From contig JAIQEX010000067.1 in the NCBI GenBank assembly GCA_020073615.1, positions 1-36,352 on the forward strand: a DNA stretch of 36,352 nucleotides, written 5' to 3'. The stretch is from Terriglobia bacterium. Lineage in GTDB: Bacteria > Acidobacteriota > Terriglobia > Bryobacterales > Bryobacteraceae. Shown here piece by piece: positions 10,531-18,991 of this stretch; positions within the stretch are counted from its first letter, which is position 1; the number at the start of each line of letters is the position of its first letter. Below the pieces are notes generated by a model, which saw only the letters and a list, made by a program, of their open reading frames with translations, was not told the DNA's origin and did no database searches. Both the position numbers and the translations under genes were made by a program.

Positions 10531-12963
10531 CTACTCCCAGCGCAGCGATTCCAGGGGGTCGGCGCGCGTGGCGCGCCGCGCCGGAAGGTAACTGGCCACC
10601 AGCGCTACCAGCAGAAACAACACTGCGCCGGCCGTGAAGGTGGCGAGGTCGGTCACGCTCACGCGATATAAAAGGCTGGCGAGCAGGCGGGTCAGTGCGA
10701 GCGATGCGGCTACGCCGATGGCGATTCCCGCCAGCGCCAGCAGCAGGCCCTGGCGCAGCACCAGGCGCAGGATGTCCGCCCGCTCCGCGCCCAGCGCCAT
10801 GCGAATCCCCATCTCCTGCGTCCGCTCGGCCACCGAATAGGAAATCACTCCGTAGATCCCCACCACCGCCAGCAGCAGCGCGATGCCGGACAGCGCGCCC
10901 AGCAGGGACGCCGTAAACCGCGGCTGCGCGGCGGCGCTTTCGAGCACTTCGTCCATGCTCCGCACGGCGGTGACCGGCTGGTCGCGGTCGAGCGCCAGCA
11001 CGCGCGCGCGCACCGCGCTGATCAGCCCGCGCGGATCGCCTGTCGTGCGCACCACCAGGTTCATCGTGGGCCACGGAAGCTGCGCGAAGGGGATGTAGAT
11101 CTCGGGCGACACGTCCGCGGCCAGGCTCGCGTTGCGCACATCGCCCAGCACCCCGGCCACTTCGCTCGGCTGCGGCATCCGGCCGAGCAGGATGTGCTTG
11201 CCCACCGGGTTTTCCTTCGGCCAGTAGCGCCGCGCCAGCGTTTCGTTCACCAGGGCCACCGGCGGCGCGGTGGCGTCGTCGCGCGCCGTGAACTCGCGGC
11301 CGCGCACCAGCGGGACGCGCAAAGTCTCCGCGTACCCCGGACCAATCGCCTGAATATTGAACAGCGGCCGCTCCATAAGCGGCACGGGCGGCTGCCCCTC
11401 GGGCAGCGCCGGAGAGAAGCGGACCGGGTTCGCCGGAAGGGCCGAGGCGGCCGCCGCGGAGCGCACGCCGGGTACGGTCCGCACCTGCCGGACCAACTCG
11501 TCGTAGAACGCAATCTGCGCGGCGCGCGCATAGCGGGCGGGCGGCAGCGCGATCTTCATGGTGAGCAGGTGCTGCGGGTCGAATCCCGGGCGGGCCCCGC
11601 GCAGCTGCATGAAGTTGCGCAGCAGCAGCCCGGCCCCGATCAGCAACACCAGCGACAGGGCTGCCTGGGCAACCACCAGCAGGTTGCGCAGCGCGTTGCG
11701 GCGCCGGCCGGAACTGGCGCCGCGGCCCTCCGCGCGCAGAACCGAATTCAGATCGGGGCGCGAAACCTGCCACGCCGGCACCAGCCCGAACAGGATGCCG
11801 GCCAGCAACGACACTACGGCCGTGAACGCCAGCACGTAGCCATCGGTATGGATCTCCGCCGCGCGCGGCAGGTTCTCCTGCGCCATCGAGGCCAACACCC
11901 GCGTGCCCCAGGAACTCAGCAGCGCTCCCAGCGCTCCTCCTGCGAGCGCCAGCATCAGACTTTCCGTGACCAACTGCCGGACCAGGCCGCCGCGCGTGGC
12001 GCCCATGGCCGTGCGCACCGCGATTTCGCGCCTCCGCCCCATGGCGCGCGACAGCAGCAGGCTGGAAACGTTGGCGCAGGCGATCAGGAGCACCAGCGCC
12101 ACCGCGCCCGAGAGAATCAGCAGCGCCGGGCGGATGCCCGCCACCATTTCGTCGCGCAGGCCCCCGGCCTGTACCGTAATTCCGGGAGCGGCATCGGGCA
12201 GCTTGGGATACTCGCTGCGATAGGGCGCGGCGAGAGTATCCATTTCCGCCTGCGCCTGGCCTATGGCGAGGCCGGGCCTCAGCCGCGCGACGGCATTCAG
12301 GAACATCACGCCACTTTGGATCTGCGCGCGGGTCACGAGGTTGAACTCGAAAACGCGCGGCGCGAAGATATCGACCGAGGGGCCGAGCAGCCCGAAGCGA
12401 AAGCCGGCCGGGAGGATGCCGATCACGGTGTAGTCGTTGGCATCGAGAGTGATCGGCCGGCCGAGCGCCGCCGGGTCCGCGGCGAAGCGGCGGCGCCACA
12501 GCGCGTCGCCGATCAGCACCACTGGCGCGCCTCCGGCCTTCTCCTCTTCCGGGCGGAACGAGCGGCCGAGCGCCGGCCGCACGCCGAGAATATCAAAGAA
12601 ATCCCACGAAACGCGCGCCGCGGGAATCTGCTCCGGATCGCCGCTGCCGGTCAGGTTGAAGACGTCGCTGGTGAAGGCGGCCATGCCCGCGAAGGAGCCG
12701 GCGTGGTCGTGCACAAACGAGATGCGCGGCCACGAGAGCGGACAGCCGCGGCCCCCCTTGGCTTTCTGCTCCGCCGCGATCAGCACCAGCCGGTCCGGCT
12801 GAAGGTACGGCAAGGGCCGCAGAAGCAGGGCGTTGGCCACGCTGAAAATCGCGGTGTTGGCGCCAATCCCCACCGCCAGCGTGAAGACCGCGACGGCCGC
12901 AAACGCCGGGCTCTTCGCCCATAAGCGCACGGCGTAACGCGCGTCCTGAGTGAAGGTGATCAT
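10531..12963 (-). CDS. ADOP-family ABC-type permease (MacB-PCD plus FtsX, duplicated)
   Basis: 810-aa inner-membrane protein of the acidobacterial duplicated orphan permease type. It starts with the characteristic QDARYAVRLWAKSPAF and an N-terminal helix (about 22-48, including GIGANTAIFSV), then a MacB periplasmic core domain (about 50-270) and a first FtsX domain (about 278-400, with ACANVSSLLLSRAMGRRREI). A second half repeats a periplasmic segment and ends in a second FtsX domain (about 690-803, IYGVISYSVAERTQEMGIRM) and the usual C-terminal ESLRWE. In the family these permeases have no ATPase in the same gene cluster; none is adjacent here either. Role in efflux or envelope biogenesis is unproven. 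The start ATG overlaps the stop of the upstream nucleotidyltransferase-like gene as ATGA. Confidence 0.92.
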   Translation of the reverse strand: MITFTQDARYAVRLWAKSPAFAAVAVFTLAVGIGANTAIFSVANALLLRPLPYLQPDRLVLIAAEQKAKGGRGCPLSWPRISFVHDHAGSFAGMAAFTSDVFNLTGSGDPEQIPAARVSWDFFDILGVRPALGRSFRPEEEKAGGAPVVLIGDALWRRRFAADPAALGRPITLDANDYTVIGILPAGFRFGLLGPSVDIFAPRVFEFNLVTRAQIQSGVMFLNAVARLRPGLAIGQAQAEMDTLAAPYRSEYPKLPDAAPGITVQAGGLRDEMVAGIRPALLILSGAVALVLLIACANVSSLLLSRAMGRRREIAVRTAMGATRGGLVRQLVTESLMLALAGGALGALLSSWGTRVLASMAQENLPRAAEIHTDGYVLAFTAVVSLLAGILFGLVPAWQVSRPDLNSVLRAEGRGASSGRRRNALRNLLVVAQAALSLVLLIGAGLLLRNFMQLRGARPGFDPQHLLTMKIALPPARYARAAQIAFYDELVRQVRTVPGVRSAAAASALPANPVRFSPALPEGQPPVPLMERPLFNIQAIGPGYAETLRVPLVRGREFTARDDATAPPVALVNETLARRYWPKENPVGKHILLGRMPQPSEVAGVLGDVRNASLAADVSPEIYIPFAQLPWPTMNLVVRTTGDPRGLISAVRARVLALDRDQPVTAVRSMDEVLESAAAQPRFTASLLGALSGIALLLAVVGIYGVISYSVAERTQEMGIRMALGAERADILRLVLRQGLLLALAGIAIGVAASLALTRLLASLLYRVSVTDLATFTAGAVLFLLVALVASYLPARRATRADPLESLRWE

Positions 12964-13583
12964 TCCGTCTCCCGAACGTGCTGGAGCCGGGACTGAAGTT
13001 CGGCCGGCAAAGCCTGCTCCACTGCGGGAGTGATCAAACCGGCGGCGTCCATGCTGCGAACGTGGACGCGGTCCTGATCGTGGTAGGCGCTCAGCTTCAT
13101 CCTTGCCAGATCCACCACGGGAATTACGAATACTTCCCGGCCATGGATGGCCCTCCGTTCGGGATGGATCGGTGGATTGGGTGTGGCCTGATTCGGTCCG
13201 GTCTTCTCCCCGCTGAAAATCAGGTGCACGGCGTTTCGTGCGCTATCGGTTTCGCTGTAGAGCAGCATATCGAGCCCGGCGGAGTGGCGGAACCGGAAAC
13301 CGTGTTGCGAGGCAATCTCTTTCACGTGCTCCAGATCGGAGCGTAGAATCATCAGGTCCACGTCGCGAGTCAGTGTGGAGTGAGTAGGATCGGCTGCTTC
13401 CACGTGGACCAGGACCGCCAGGCCGCCGATCAGCTCGTGTGGCACATTCTCCGCCATGAGGGGATCGGCGATCTTGTGCAAGACCCCTACCAGGCCGAAC
13501 AGACGCTCCTCAAATATGAGATTGATGGCCTCCCCTTTCTGTGCGGTGTCCTGAAGGAACTGCTCGAAAGTCAGCATGGGCAT
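12960..13583 (-). CDS. Nucleotidyltransferase-fold protein (AbiEii/MNT-like)
   Basis: 207-aa protein with the nucleotidyltransferase signature ELIGGLAVLVH (about 50-60) followed by the metal-binding RDVDLMI (Asp74, Asp76). The C-terminal LARMKLSAYHDQDRVHVRSM resembles the Lys/Asp-rich helix of AbiEii-type and related small nucleotidyltransferases. The position where a third carboxylate is usual reads AVHLIF (His120), so catalytic activity is uncertain. Its stop overlaps the ADOP permease start by 4 bp, so the two are probably translationally coupled, which is odd because ADOP genes usually follow a PadR-type regulator. The ATG at 13583 is preferred; a GTG one codon upstream is equally in frame and is 2 bp from the stop of the preceding gene. 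No antitoxin-like partner of the AbiE type is visible. Confidence 0.7.
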   Translation of the reverse strand: MPMLTFEQFLQDTAQKGEAINLIFEERLFGLVGVLHKIADPLMAENVPHELIGGLAVLVHVEAADPTHSTLTRDVDLMILRSDLEHVKEIASQHGFRFRHSAGLDMLLYSETDSARNAVHLIFSGEKTGPNQATPNPPIHPERRAIHGREVFVIPVVDLARMKLSAYHDQDRVHVRSMDAAGLITPAVEQALPAELQSRLQHVRETE

Positions 13584-13587
13584 CACT

Positions 13588-16500
13588 TCATATTATTGGT
13601 GCCACCGTAGCTTTGCGTGCAAACGCGGGGGCCACCGCCCACACCAGGGTAGCCGCCAGCACGGCCGCCACGATCCATCCCTGCGTGTGCAAAGACGGGT
13701 TGGCGTTGCCGAACAGCACCGCCATCGCCGGCTGCAGCCCCAGCGTCCACAGCGCCAGCAGGTAGGCGAGATAATTCTCGCGGGCGAAGTACCGGCAAAA
13801 TATCACCGCACCAACCACCGGGATGAGCGCCACGCCGTAGGCCAGCGCGAATTCTCCCGGCGTGTGGATGCCCGAGGGCAGAATGACGAAAGGCGCCGCC
13901 AGCACCGCTGCCGCGCGCATCCAGCGCCTCGGCAGATGGCCCCAGAGGAGCACCAGCACGCCCGCGATGGCCGCGCGCAACAGCGTCGAGCGCACCGCGC
14001 CCGCGAGGGCCGCGGCCGCCGGCGCGGCGCTGGCGATCATGTCCGGGCTGGAGATCGAAAACAGAGCTTGCGCATGGAACCGGTCCATCAGCCAGGCCTC
14101 CGACTGATACGAGAGGAGCGCCAGGCCGATGGCCGCCAGCACGGCCGCGGCGGCATCCTTGCCACATGCCCGCCGGTATGCTGCGCCAAGCGCGCCAACG
14201 CCCTCGGGATAGAACGACGCGAGGAATGCGCCTGCCCCGGTGAGCAGCAGAAACGCGAAGATCGCCGACATGCCCAAAATCGTGTATGTCACGACCCGGT
14301 ACGTCTCCAGGGGAATCGCCGTAGGGTAGCTCTCGAGCGTCAGTTGCATGGCGAGCAGCGGGCCCACCACGGTCGCGAGCGCCGGGACTACCGCCAGGCG
14401 GATCGCCTTGCGCCACGGCACGAGGCCCTGGCGCGTGTTCCCGATGAGCAGCCACACGGCCCACACCAGCGCCCCTGCCAGCAGGCCGATACGCAGCGCC
14501 AGCACCGCGATCGAGAGAAAATTCTGCTGCGAACGGCTGCGCGCGAAAGCTTCCGGCAGTTTCCAATAGGACCGGAGCGAAGAGACGCGGTCTCCGGCCA
14601 CGCCGATTTCCACGCGGTAGCGGGCTTCATCCAGATTGCGCCCGTCGCCCGCGCGCGCTTCCCAAACCAACGTGTAATCGCGGCGCGCCTTCTTTTTCTC
14701 GGAGCGGCTCTCCTTCAACTCCATGGCCGGCAGGCCGAATGTCTGCGCGGCCGGAAACGCCATGGCGATGCGGCGCGCTTCGTCCGGCGAGACCTCCGCG
14801 CCGGGGCGGTCCTCCGGTATGGTGTGGCTGAAGCCCATCGCCTGGCCGGTCTCGGGATGGACGGTGACCAGAAACTCTTCCTGATCGAGCGGCCGGAAAT
14901 AGCGCGTGGCCCAATGCTGCACCGGGCGGAAGCGCGCGAAGAGGCTGGAAGCGAAGCTCACCGGCCGCCGTTCGAGGAAGTATTTGCCTGCCAGCGCGTC
15001 GTCGCCGCCCCAGTGCGCCGCGGGATAAGTCACGTGGCGAAACACCTGGGGATCGACGCCCTGGCCGCGCAGGAAAGCATCGGAGGAGGCCCGCGCCTTG
15101 CGGTCGTCGAGCTTGTATCCGGGCGATTCGCCGAAGTGGCTCACGGGAATCAGCAGGCTGAGCAGGCCCACGACGCACACGCCGGCGGCGGCGGCCTGCC
15201 AGCGCGCCGCGAGCGGCCGGTATGGCACGGAGGTCTCGGCGGCCGGCGGTGCGGCATCCACTGGCGCTTCGGGGGCGGTAGCCTCATCGCCATTCAGCAA
15301 ACCGGTCTCGGGCTGGAATCCGCCGCGCCGCCAGTAGGCCACCAGCGCCACCACCACCGGCAGCACGATAATCCCCGCGCTGGCCGCTCCGGAAAGCCGG
15401 AAGTACAGGCTGTGCGAACGCAGCAGCAGCAGGGCGCTGTACATGGCATCCACCGAGTAGTGCCACACCAGCGTCGGCAGAATACCCCAGCGGAGCATGA
15501 TCAGCCCCAGTGCCACGCCGGCGATTCCCACTTCCACGCCGCGGATGAAGAAGGGTTGCTGCGGATATCCGGCATGGCCAAAGCCCCAGATGAAGCCGGC
15601 CAGCACCACCGCCGCCGGAAGCCAGCGCACCAGTTTGTGCAGGAACGGAATGGCGAACATGCGAAACAGGAACTCTTCGGAAACCGCCGGCAGGTACCCG
15701 CCGAACAGCACAAACAGCCACGGAAAGCGGGTATTCAGCAGGTCGCTGTAAGGTACATCGGCGGGCGACCATGCGCCGAAGCGGTAGGCCACCATGTAGA
15801 AGACGATCTGGTAGGCGATGAAAATCCCGGTGAGCGCGAGCCCCAGGATCGCTCCCCGAAAGAATCGCCTGGTACGCAAACCGCGCGGGCGGAAGAGATG
15901 GGCCAGCGAAACCTGGCCGGGGAAGGCTTCGCGGTAAAGCGTCTCGGCGCCGGCGGCGAGCACGAACAGCAGGCCGCCCGCGCCCAGCGCGCCGAGCAGG
16001 GCCTCGAGCACGCGGCGGACAACGAAACTGCTATATGCGTCGGTGGTGGGATACCCGAATTCGCTGAGTGGGAACTCATTGAGCTGGGCGCCGAGCGAGA
16101 GTATCATCCCCACGGTCCCCACCATGGCCGCCCTGCGCCAGCGCACGTCCTGGCGGCGCACGCGCATCACGATGACCACCAGCAGGCCGGCCACCAGGGC
16201 CAGCAACACCGCCGAATCGATGAGCTGCGCGATCTCATTCTTGGAGCGCAGGCGCTCGTAATCGCGCGTCCAGCGCTCCGGGATCTTCAGGTACTCGCGA
16301 TAGCCGCCGGCTTCGTCGCCGAGGACTGTGACCTCCAGCCGGTAGTCCGCGTCGCGCAGGTTGAAATCGCGCTCCTTCCAGGTGAACACGCGGTCGACGC
16401 GGTGCGGCCGCGCGATGCTGGAGACCTCCACGAAATCGAGCGCCGCCGGGTCGCGCGCCAGCGAACGGCGCAGGAAATCTTCGGCCAGCGAGCGCGCCCG

Positions 16501-16941
16501 CTCCGCCGTGGTCCCGGGGCGCGCGGCGTCCTCCGGAATCTCGTGAGCAAAGCCCGCGAATTCGCCCGAGGGCGTGATGTCGGTGCGAAATTCTTCCTTC
16601 TGCTGCGGCCGGAACCAGCGGTAGGACCAGCGCCACAGGCGGACGCGGCTGCCCATGATGCGATTGGCCCGCTCCAGCCCGGCTTCGCGCTCGAGAAACG
16701 TCTTCGCGTCGTCGTCGAAACCGAAGCTTGATGCTTCGCGGTAGCCCGTAGTCACATAGCCTCGGGTGGCGAGGAAGCGTCCGGCGAGCAGACCCGCATC
16801 CTCGCGGCTCACCCGGAAGTCGATGGAGGCTTCGGGAAACGCGCGGTAGAAATTGCGTACGGAAAACCACGTGCTCCCCGCGAGCAGCGCGAGACACACG
16901 GCGATGAAGCGGTAGTCGGTAGCGCGCAGCCGCTCTTTCAT
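13588..16941 (-). CDS. Giant, internally duplicated CPBP-family intramembrane protease
   Basis: 1117-aa polytopic membrane protein made of two similar halves. Each half has a periplasmic-type domain (A about 41-235, B about 612-805) and then about seven to eight membrane segments. A and B share landmarks: WFRPQQKEEF with GFAHEIPED versus YFRPLDQEEF with GFSHTIPED, and YRLEVTVLGD with LKIPE versus YRVEIGVAGD with WKLPE. The first membrane half contains the CPBP/Abi (Rce1-like) protease motifs: SEEFLFR (Glu422, Glu423, Arg427), FIWGFGHAGY (His456) and WHYSVDAM (His494, Asp498). In the second half the matching segments are SAAPAAAALAG and an Ala-rich helix without the motif residues, so it looks inactive. 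ATG 16941 lies 4 bp behind the UbiE stop; the frame upstream is antisense shadow. Substrate unknown. Family usual length is about 200-300 aa for the protease domain alone. Confidence 0.85.
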   Translation of the reverse strand: MKERLRATDYRFIAVCLALLAGSTWFSVRNFYRAFPEASIDFRVSREDAGLLAGRFLATRGYVTTGYREASSFGFDDDAKTFLEREAGLERANRIMGSRVRLWRWSYRWFRPQQKEEFRTDITPSGEFAGFAHEIPEDAARPGTTAERARSLAEDFLRRSLARDPAALDFVEVSSIARPHRVDRVFTWKERDFNLRDADYRLEVTVLGDEAGGYREYLKIPERWTRDYERLRSKNEIAQLIDSAVLLALVAGLLVVIVMRVRRQDVRWRRAAMVGTVGMILSLGAQLNEFPLSEFGYPTTDAYSSFVVRRVLEALLGALGAGGLLFVLAAGAETLYREAFPGQVSLAHLFRPRGLRTRRFFRGAILGLALTGIFIAYQIVFYMVAYRFGAWSPADVPYSDLLNTRFPWLFVLFGGYLPAVSEEFLFRMFAIPFLHKLVRWLPAAVVLAGFIWGFGHAGYPQQPFFIRGVEVGIAGVALGLIMLRWGILPTLVWHYSVDAMYSALLLLRSHSLYFRLSGAASAGIIVLPVVVALVAYWRRGGFQPETGLLNGDEATAPEAPVDAAPPAAETSVPYRPLAARWQAAAAGVCVVGLLSLLIPVSHFGESPGYKLDDRKARASSDAFLRGQGVDPQVFRHVTYPAAHWGGDDALAGKYFLERRPVSFASSLFARFRPVQHWATRYFRPLDQEEFLVTVHPETGQAMGFSHTIPEDRPGAEVSPDEARRIAMAFPAAQTFGLPAMELKESRSEKKKARRDYTLVWEARAGDGRNLDEARYRVEIGVAGDRVSSLRSYWKLPEAFARSRSQQNFLSIAVLALRIGLLAGALVWAVWLLIGNTRQGLVPWRKAIRLAVVPALATVVGPLLAMQLTLESYPTAIPLETYRVVTYTILGMSAIFAFLLLTGAGAFLASFYPEGVGALGAAYRRACGKDAAAAVLAAIGLALLSYQSEAWLMDRFHAQALFSISSPDMIASAAPAAAALAGAVRSTLLRAAIAGVLVLLWGHLPRRWMRAAAVLAAPFVILPSGIHTPGEFALAYGVALIPVVGAVIFCRYFARENYLAYLLALWTLGLQPAMAVLFGNANPSLHTQGWIVAAVLAATLVWAVAPAFARKATVAPII

Positions 16942-16945
16942 GCCG

Positions 16946-17641
16946 TCATTGCTTGGCCGCCCAATGCAAGGCGATTCCGCCGAGCAGGTAACGCCGCGTG
17001 CCCACCTGCCGGTATCCCGCGCGGCGCAGGAGGGAGGAAAAATCGTCAATGGAAATGAAGCTGCGGATGGAATCGGCGATGTAGGTGTACACCCGCGGCC
17101 GGCCGTGCAGCAGCAGGCCGAACACCGCCCCCTGCGCGTACAGGCAGCCGAGATACAAGCGCCGCAATATGGAGTTCGCGGGCAAGAAGAAGTCGAGGCT
17201 CACCATCATCCCGCCGCGCCGCGTGACCCGCTCGATTTCGCCGACGGCCAGCGCCAAGCTGGGAAAATTGCGCAGGCCATAGCCGACGAATACGCAGTCG
17301 AACGAGCCGTCGCGAAAAGGCAGCAGGCCCGCATCGGCACAGACCGCCTGCTCGATGCCACGCGCGCGCGCCAGTTGCAGCATGCGCTCCGTCAAATCGA
17401 CGGCGATCGTGCGGCAGCCCGGATAACGCCGGCTCACCAGGAAGGAGAAGTCGCCCGTGCCCGACGCCAGGTCCAGCACCACGGGGTTCTGGGAGAGTTG
17501 CGCCCGCTCGACCCCCGCCTGCTTCCACCGCCCGTCCATGCCATAGGAAAAGGCGCGGGTGAAGAAGTCGTAGCGCGGCGCAATGGTGGCAAACATGGCC
17601 CGCATCAGGCGCGGATTCTGCTTTTCGGCCGGCGGTTTCAC
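16946..17641 (-). CDS. ubiE: UbiE/MenG-type demethylquinone C-methyltransferase
   Basis: 231-aa SAM-dependent class I methyltransferase of the UbiE/COQ5 family. Visible signatures are the N-terminal MFATIAPRYDFFTRAFSYG (about 16-34), motif I VLDLASGTGDFS (55-66), acidic motif IAVDLTERML (79-88), CADAGLLPF (101-109) and the family-specific GYGLRNF (120-126). The final methylation step of menaquinone or ubiquinone synthesis is the expected role, on the cytoplasmic face of the membrane; menaquinone is more likely for an acidobacterium, in which case menG would be the name. Length fits the family (about 230-250 aa). It is followed by the CPBP protease gene after 4 bp, so the two are co-transcribed; no other quinone gene is in the window. 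Confidence 0.88.
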   Translation of the reverse strand: MKPPAEKQNPRLMRAMFATIAPRYDFFTRAFSYGMDGRWKQAGVERAQLSQNPVVLDLASGTGDFSFLVSRRYPGCRTIAVDLTERMLQLARARGIEQAVCADAGLLPFRDGSFDCVFVGYGLRNFPSLALAVGEIERVTRRGGMMVSLDFFLPANSILRRLYLGCLYAQGAVFGLLLHGRPRVYTYIADSIRSFISIDDFSSLLRRAGYRQVGTRRYLLGGIALHWAAKQ

Positions 17642-17710
17642 TAGCAGCCGAATTGTACCAAAGCGGAGCGCGCCCGCGGCGCGAGGGGACAGCCCCGGAG
17701 GCCTACCCTA

Positions 17711-18889
17711 CTACCGGCGGGACGACTTGGCGTTGACCGCGCGCGGCATCTCCACCACCGCGCTCGCCGATAAAGCGCCCACCCGCGGAGCCGAGGTTCG
17801 ATCCACCATCTGTGCCATCGCGTACGCCGGCATGTCTTCCGCTTCCGTGAAGAAGGTGAGCCGCTGCAGTTCGCAGTCGTAATCCACGCGCAGCAGGTCG
17901 CCGGCGCGCACTTGTTCGGTGGCGATCAGGTTGGAGAGCGAATGCACCAGGTTCCGGTCAATGGCCCGCTTCAAGTGCCGCGCGCCATATTTCATGTCCG
18001 TGCCCTCGCGCAGCAGAAAATCCTGCGCCTCATCGGTGAGCGAGAAGACAAACGGCGCGCCGTGGGCCGAGCTGAAGATCCGCTGCTGCACGATATTCAG
18101 CTCCAGCGCCAGGATCTTGCGCAATTCCGCCTCACCCAGCGGCCGGAATACTACAGTCTTGTCGATGCGGTTCATGAATTCCGGCGTGAACTTCCGCCGC
18201 GCCGCTTCCACGCCCGCGCGCGAGACCTTTTCCGACAGCCCACCGTCCACCAGGCCGGATGCCTGCCGGCGCTCCGCGTCAAAAGCTGCAAACCCCAGGT
18301 TGGGCCGCAGCAGGGAGTTCATCTCCGCGGCGCCGAGGTTGCTGGTCATGAAAATCAGAGCGCGCGAAAAATCCACCCGCCGGTTATCGCCCAGCGTAAG
18401 CGTAGCCTTGTCCAGGATGCCTAACAGCAGGTTCCAAAGCGCATCGCTGGCCTTCTCGATCTCGTCGAACAACACGAGGCTCAGCTTCATTCTCTCGGTA
18501 TGATACTGGTTCAGCACTTCCTGGCTGAGCAGCGGGTGGGTTTCGCGGTGGCCCAGATATCCGGGAGGCGACCCGATCAGCTTGGCAATCTCGTGACTGT
18601 GCTGAAACTCCGCGCAATCGATCTTGATCACGGCGCGCACATCGCCCACCAGGCTTTCCGCCGCGGCCTCCACCATGCGCGTCTTGCCGGAGCCCGTGGG
18701 CCCCAGGAACAAGAGGTTGCCGACCGGCCTTCCAGGGCTGGACATGCCCGCCAGGTAGGTCTGATAGATGTTCACGATCTGCTCGATCGCCTCCTCCTGG
18801 CCCACGATCCGCTTGCGCAGGTCCGTCTCGAGCTGTTCGGTCTCCAGACCGGATAGTGTCGGATCCAACCGCTTATTCAGGCGTCCCAT
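17711..18889 (-). CDS. Single-AAA+ ATPase, ClpB D2/ClpX-like
   Basis: 392-aa cytoplasmic AAA+ protein. Residues 28-45 (IVGQEEAIEQIVNIYQTY) are the usual entry to a Clp AAA module; Walker A GPTGSGKT is at 63-70, the pore-loop region GSPPGYLGHRE at 107-117, Walker B LVLFDEIEKA at 138-147, sensor 1 MTSN at 181-184 and the arginine-finger region FTPEFMNRID near 245-255. The C-terminal part matches the small domain after ClpB D2 (TDMKYGARHLKRAIDRNL, sensor 2). It has one AAA module only and neither a ClpB N-domain nor a zinc finger, and no clpP is nearby, so the remodelling target is unknown. ATG 18889 is chosen over GTG 18910 because GAGAGGGGG precedes it at about 12 nt; both fit. The last about 50 residues (Ala- and Ser-rich, basic tail) are unassigned. 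Confidence 0.85.
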   Translation of the reverse strand: MGRLNKRLDPTLSGLETEQLETDLRKRIVGQEEAIEQIVNIYQTYLAGMSSPGRPVGNLLFLGPTGSGKTRMVEAAAESLVGDVRAVIKIDCAEFQHSHEIAKLIGSPPGYLGHRETHPLLSQEVLNQYHTERMKLSLVLFDEIEKASDALWNLLLGILDKATLTLGDNRRVDFSRALIFMTSNLGAAEMNSLLRPNLGFAAFDAERRQASGLVDGGLSEKVSRAGVEAARRKFTPEFMNRIDKTVVFRPLGEAELRKILALELNIVQQRIFSSAHGAPFVFSLTDEAQDFLLREGTDMKYGARHLKRAIDRNLVHSLSNLIATEQVRAGDLLRVDYDCELQRLTFFTEAEDMPAYAMAQMVDRTSAPRVGALSASAVVEMPRAVNAKSSRR

Positions 18890-18949
18890 AACCCTGTTGC
18901 CCCCTCTCACTTACTTAGATGGAGCAAGTGGCGTGCCAGAGTGAGGTGC

Positions 18950-18969
18950 CACGTAAATTTCACGTAAAT
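18950..18969. repeat. Two direct copies of CACGTAAAT one helical turn apart
   Basis: CACGTAAAT occurs at 18950-18958 and 18961-18969, a period of 11 bp, 61-80 bp upstream of the ATG of the AAA+ ATPase gene and downstream of the SDR stop. Direct repeats on one DNA face suggest a regulator-binding site. The protein that binds is unknown. Confidence 0.35.
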
Positions 18970-18991
18970 AAGTGTGGCCGCGTGCCTAACA

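Noticed and set aside
11194-12924. Plus-strand open frame of 576 codons
   Set aside because: Antisense to the ADOP permease, Arg/Gln/His-rich and without recognisable motifs.
13576-16731. Plus-strand open frame of about 1050 codons
   Set aside because: It is exactly antisense to the CPBP protease gene; its translation is rich in Arg, His, Gly and Gln with no domain, the usual result of reading high-GC DNA on the wrong strand.
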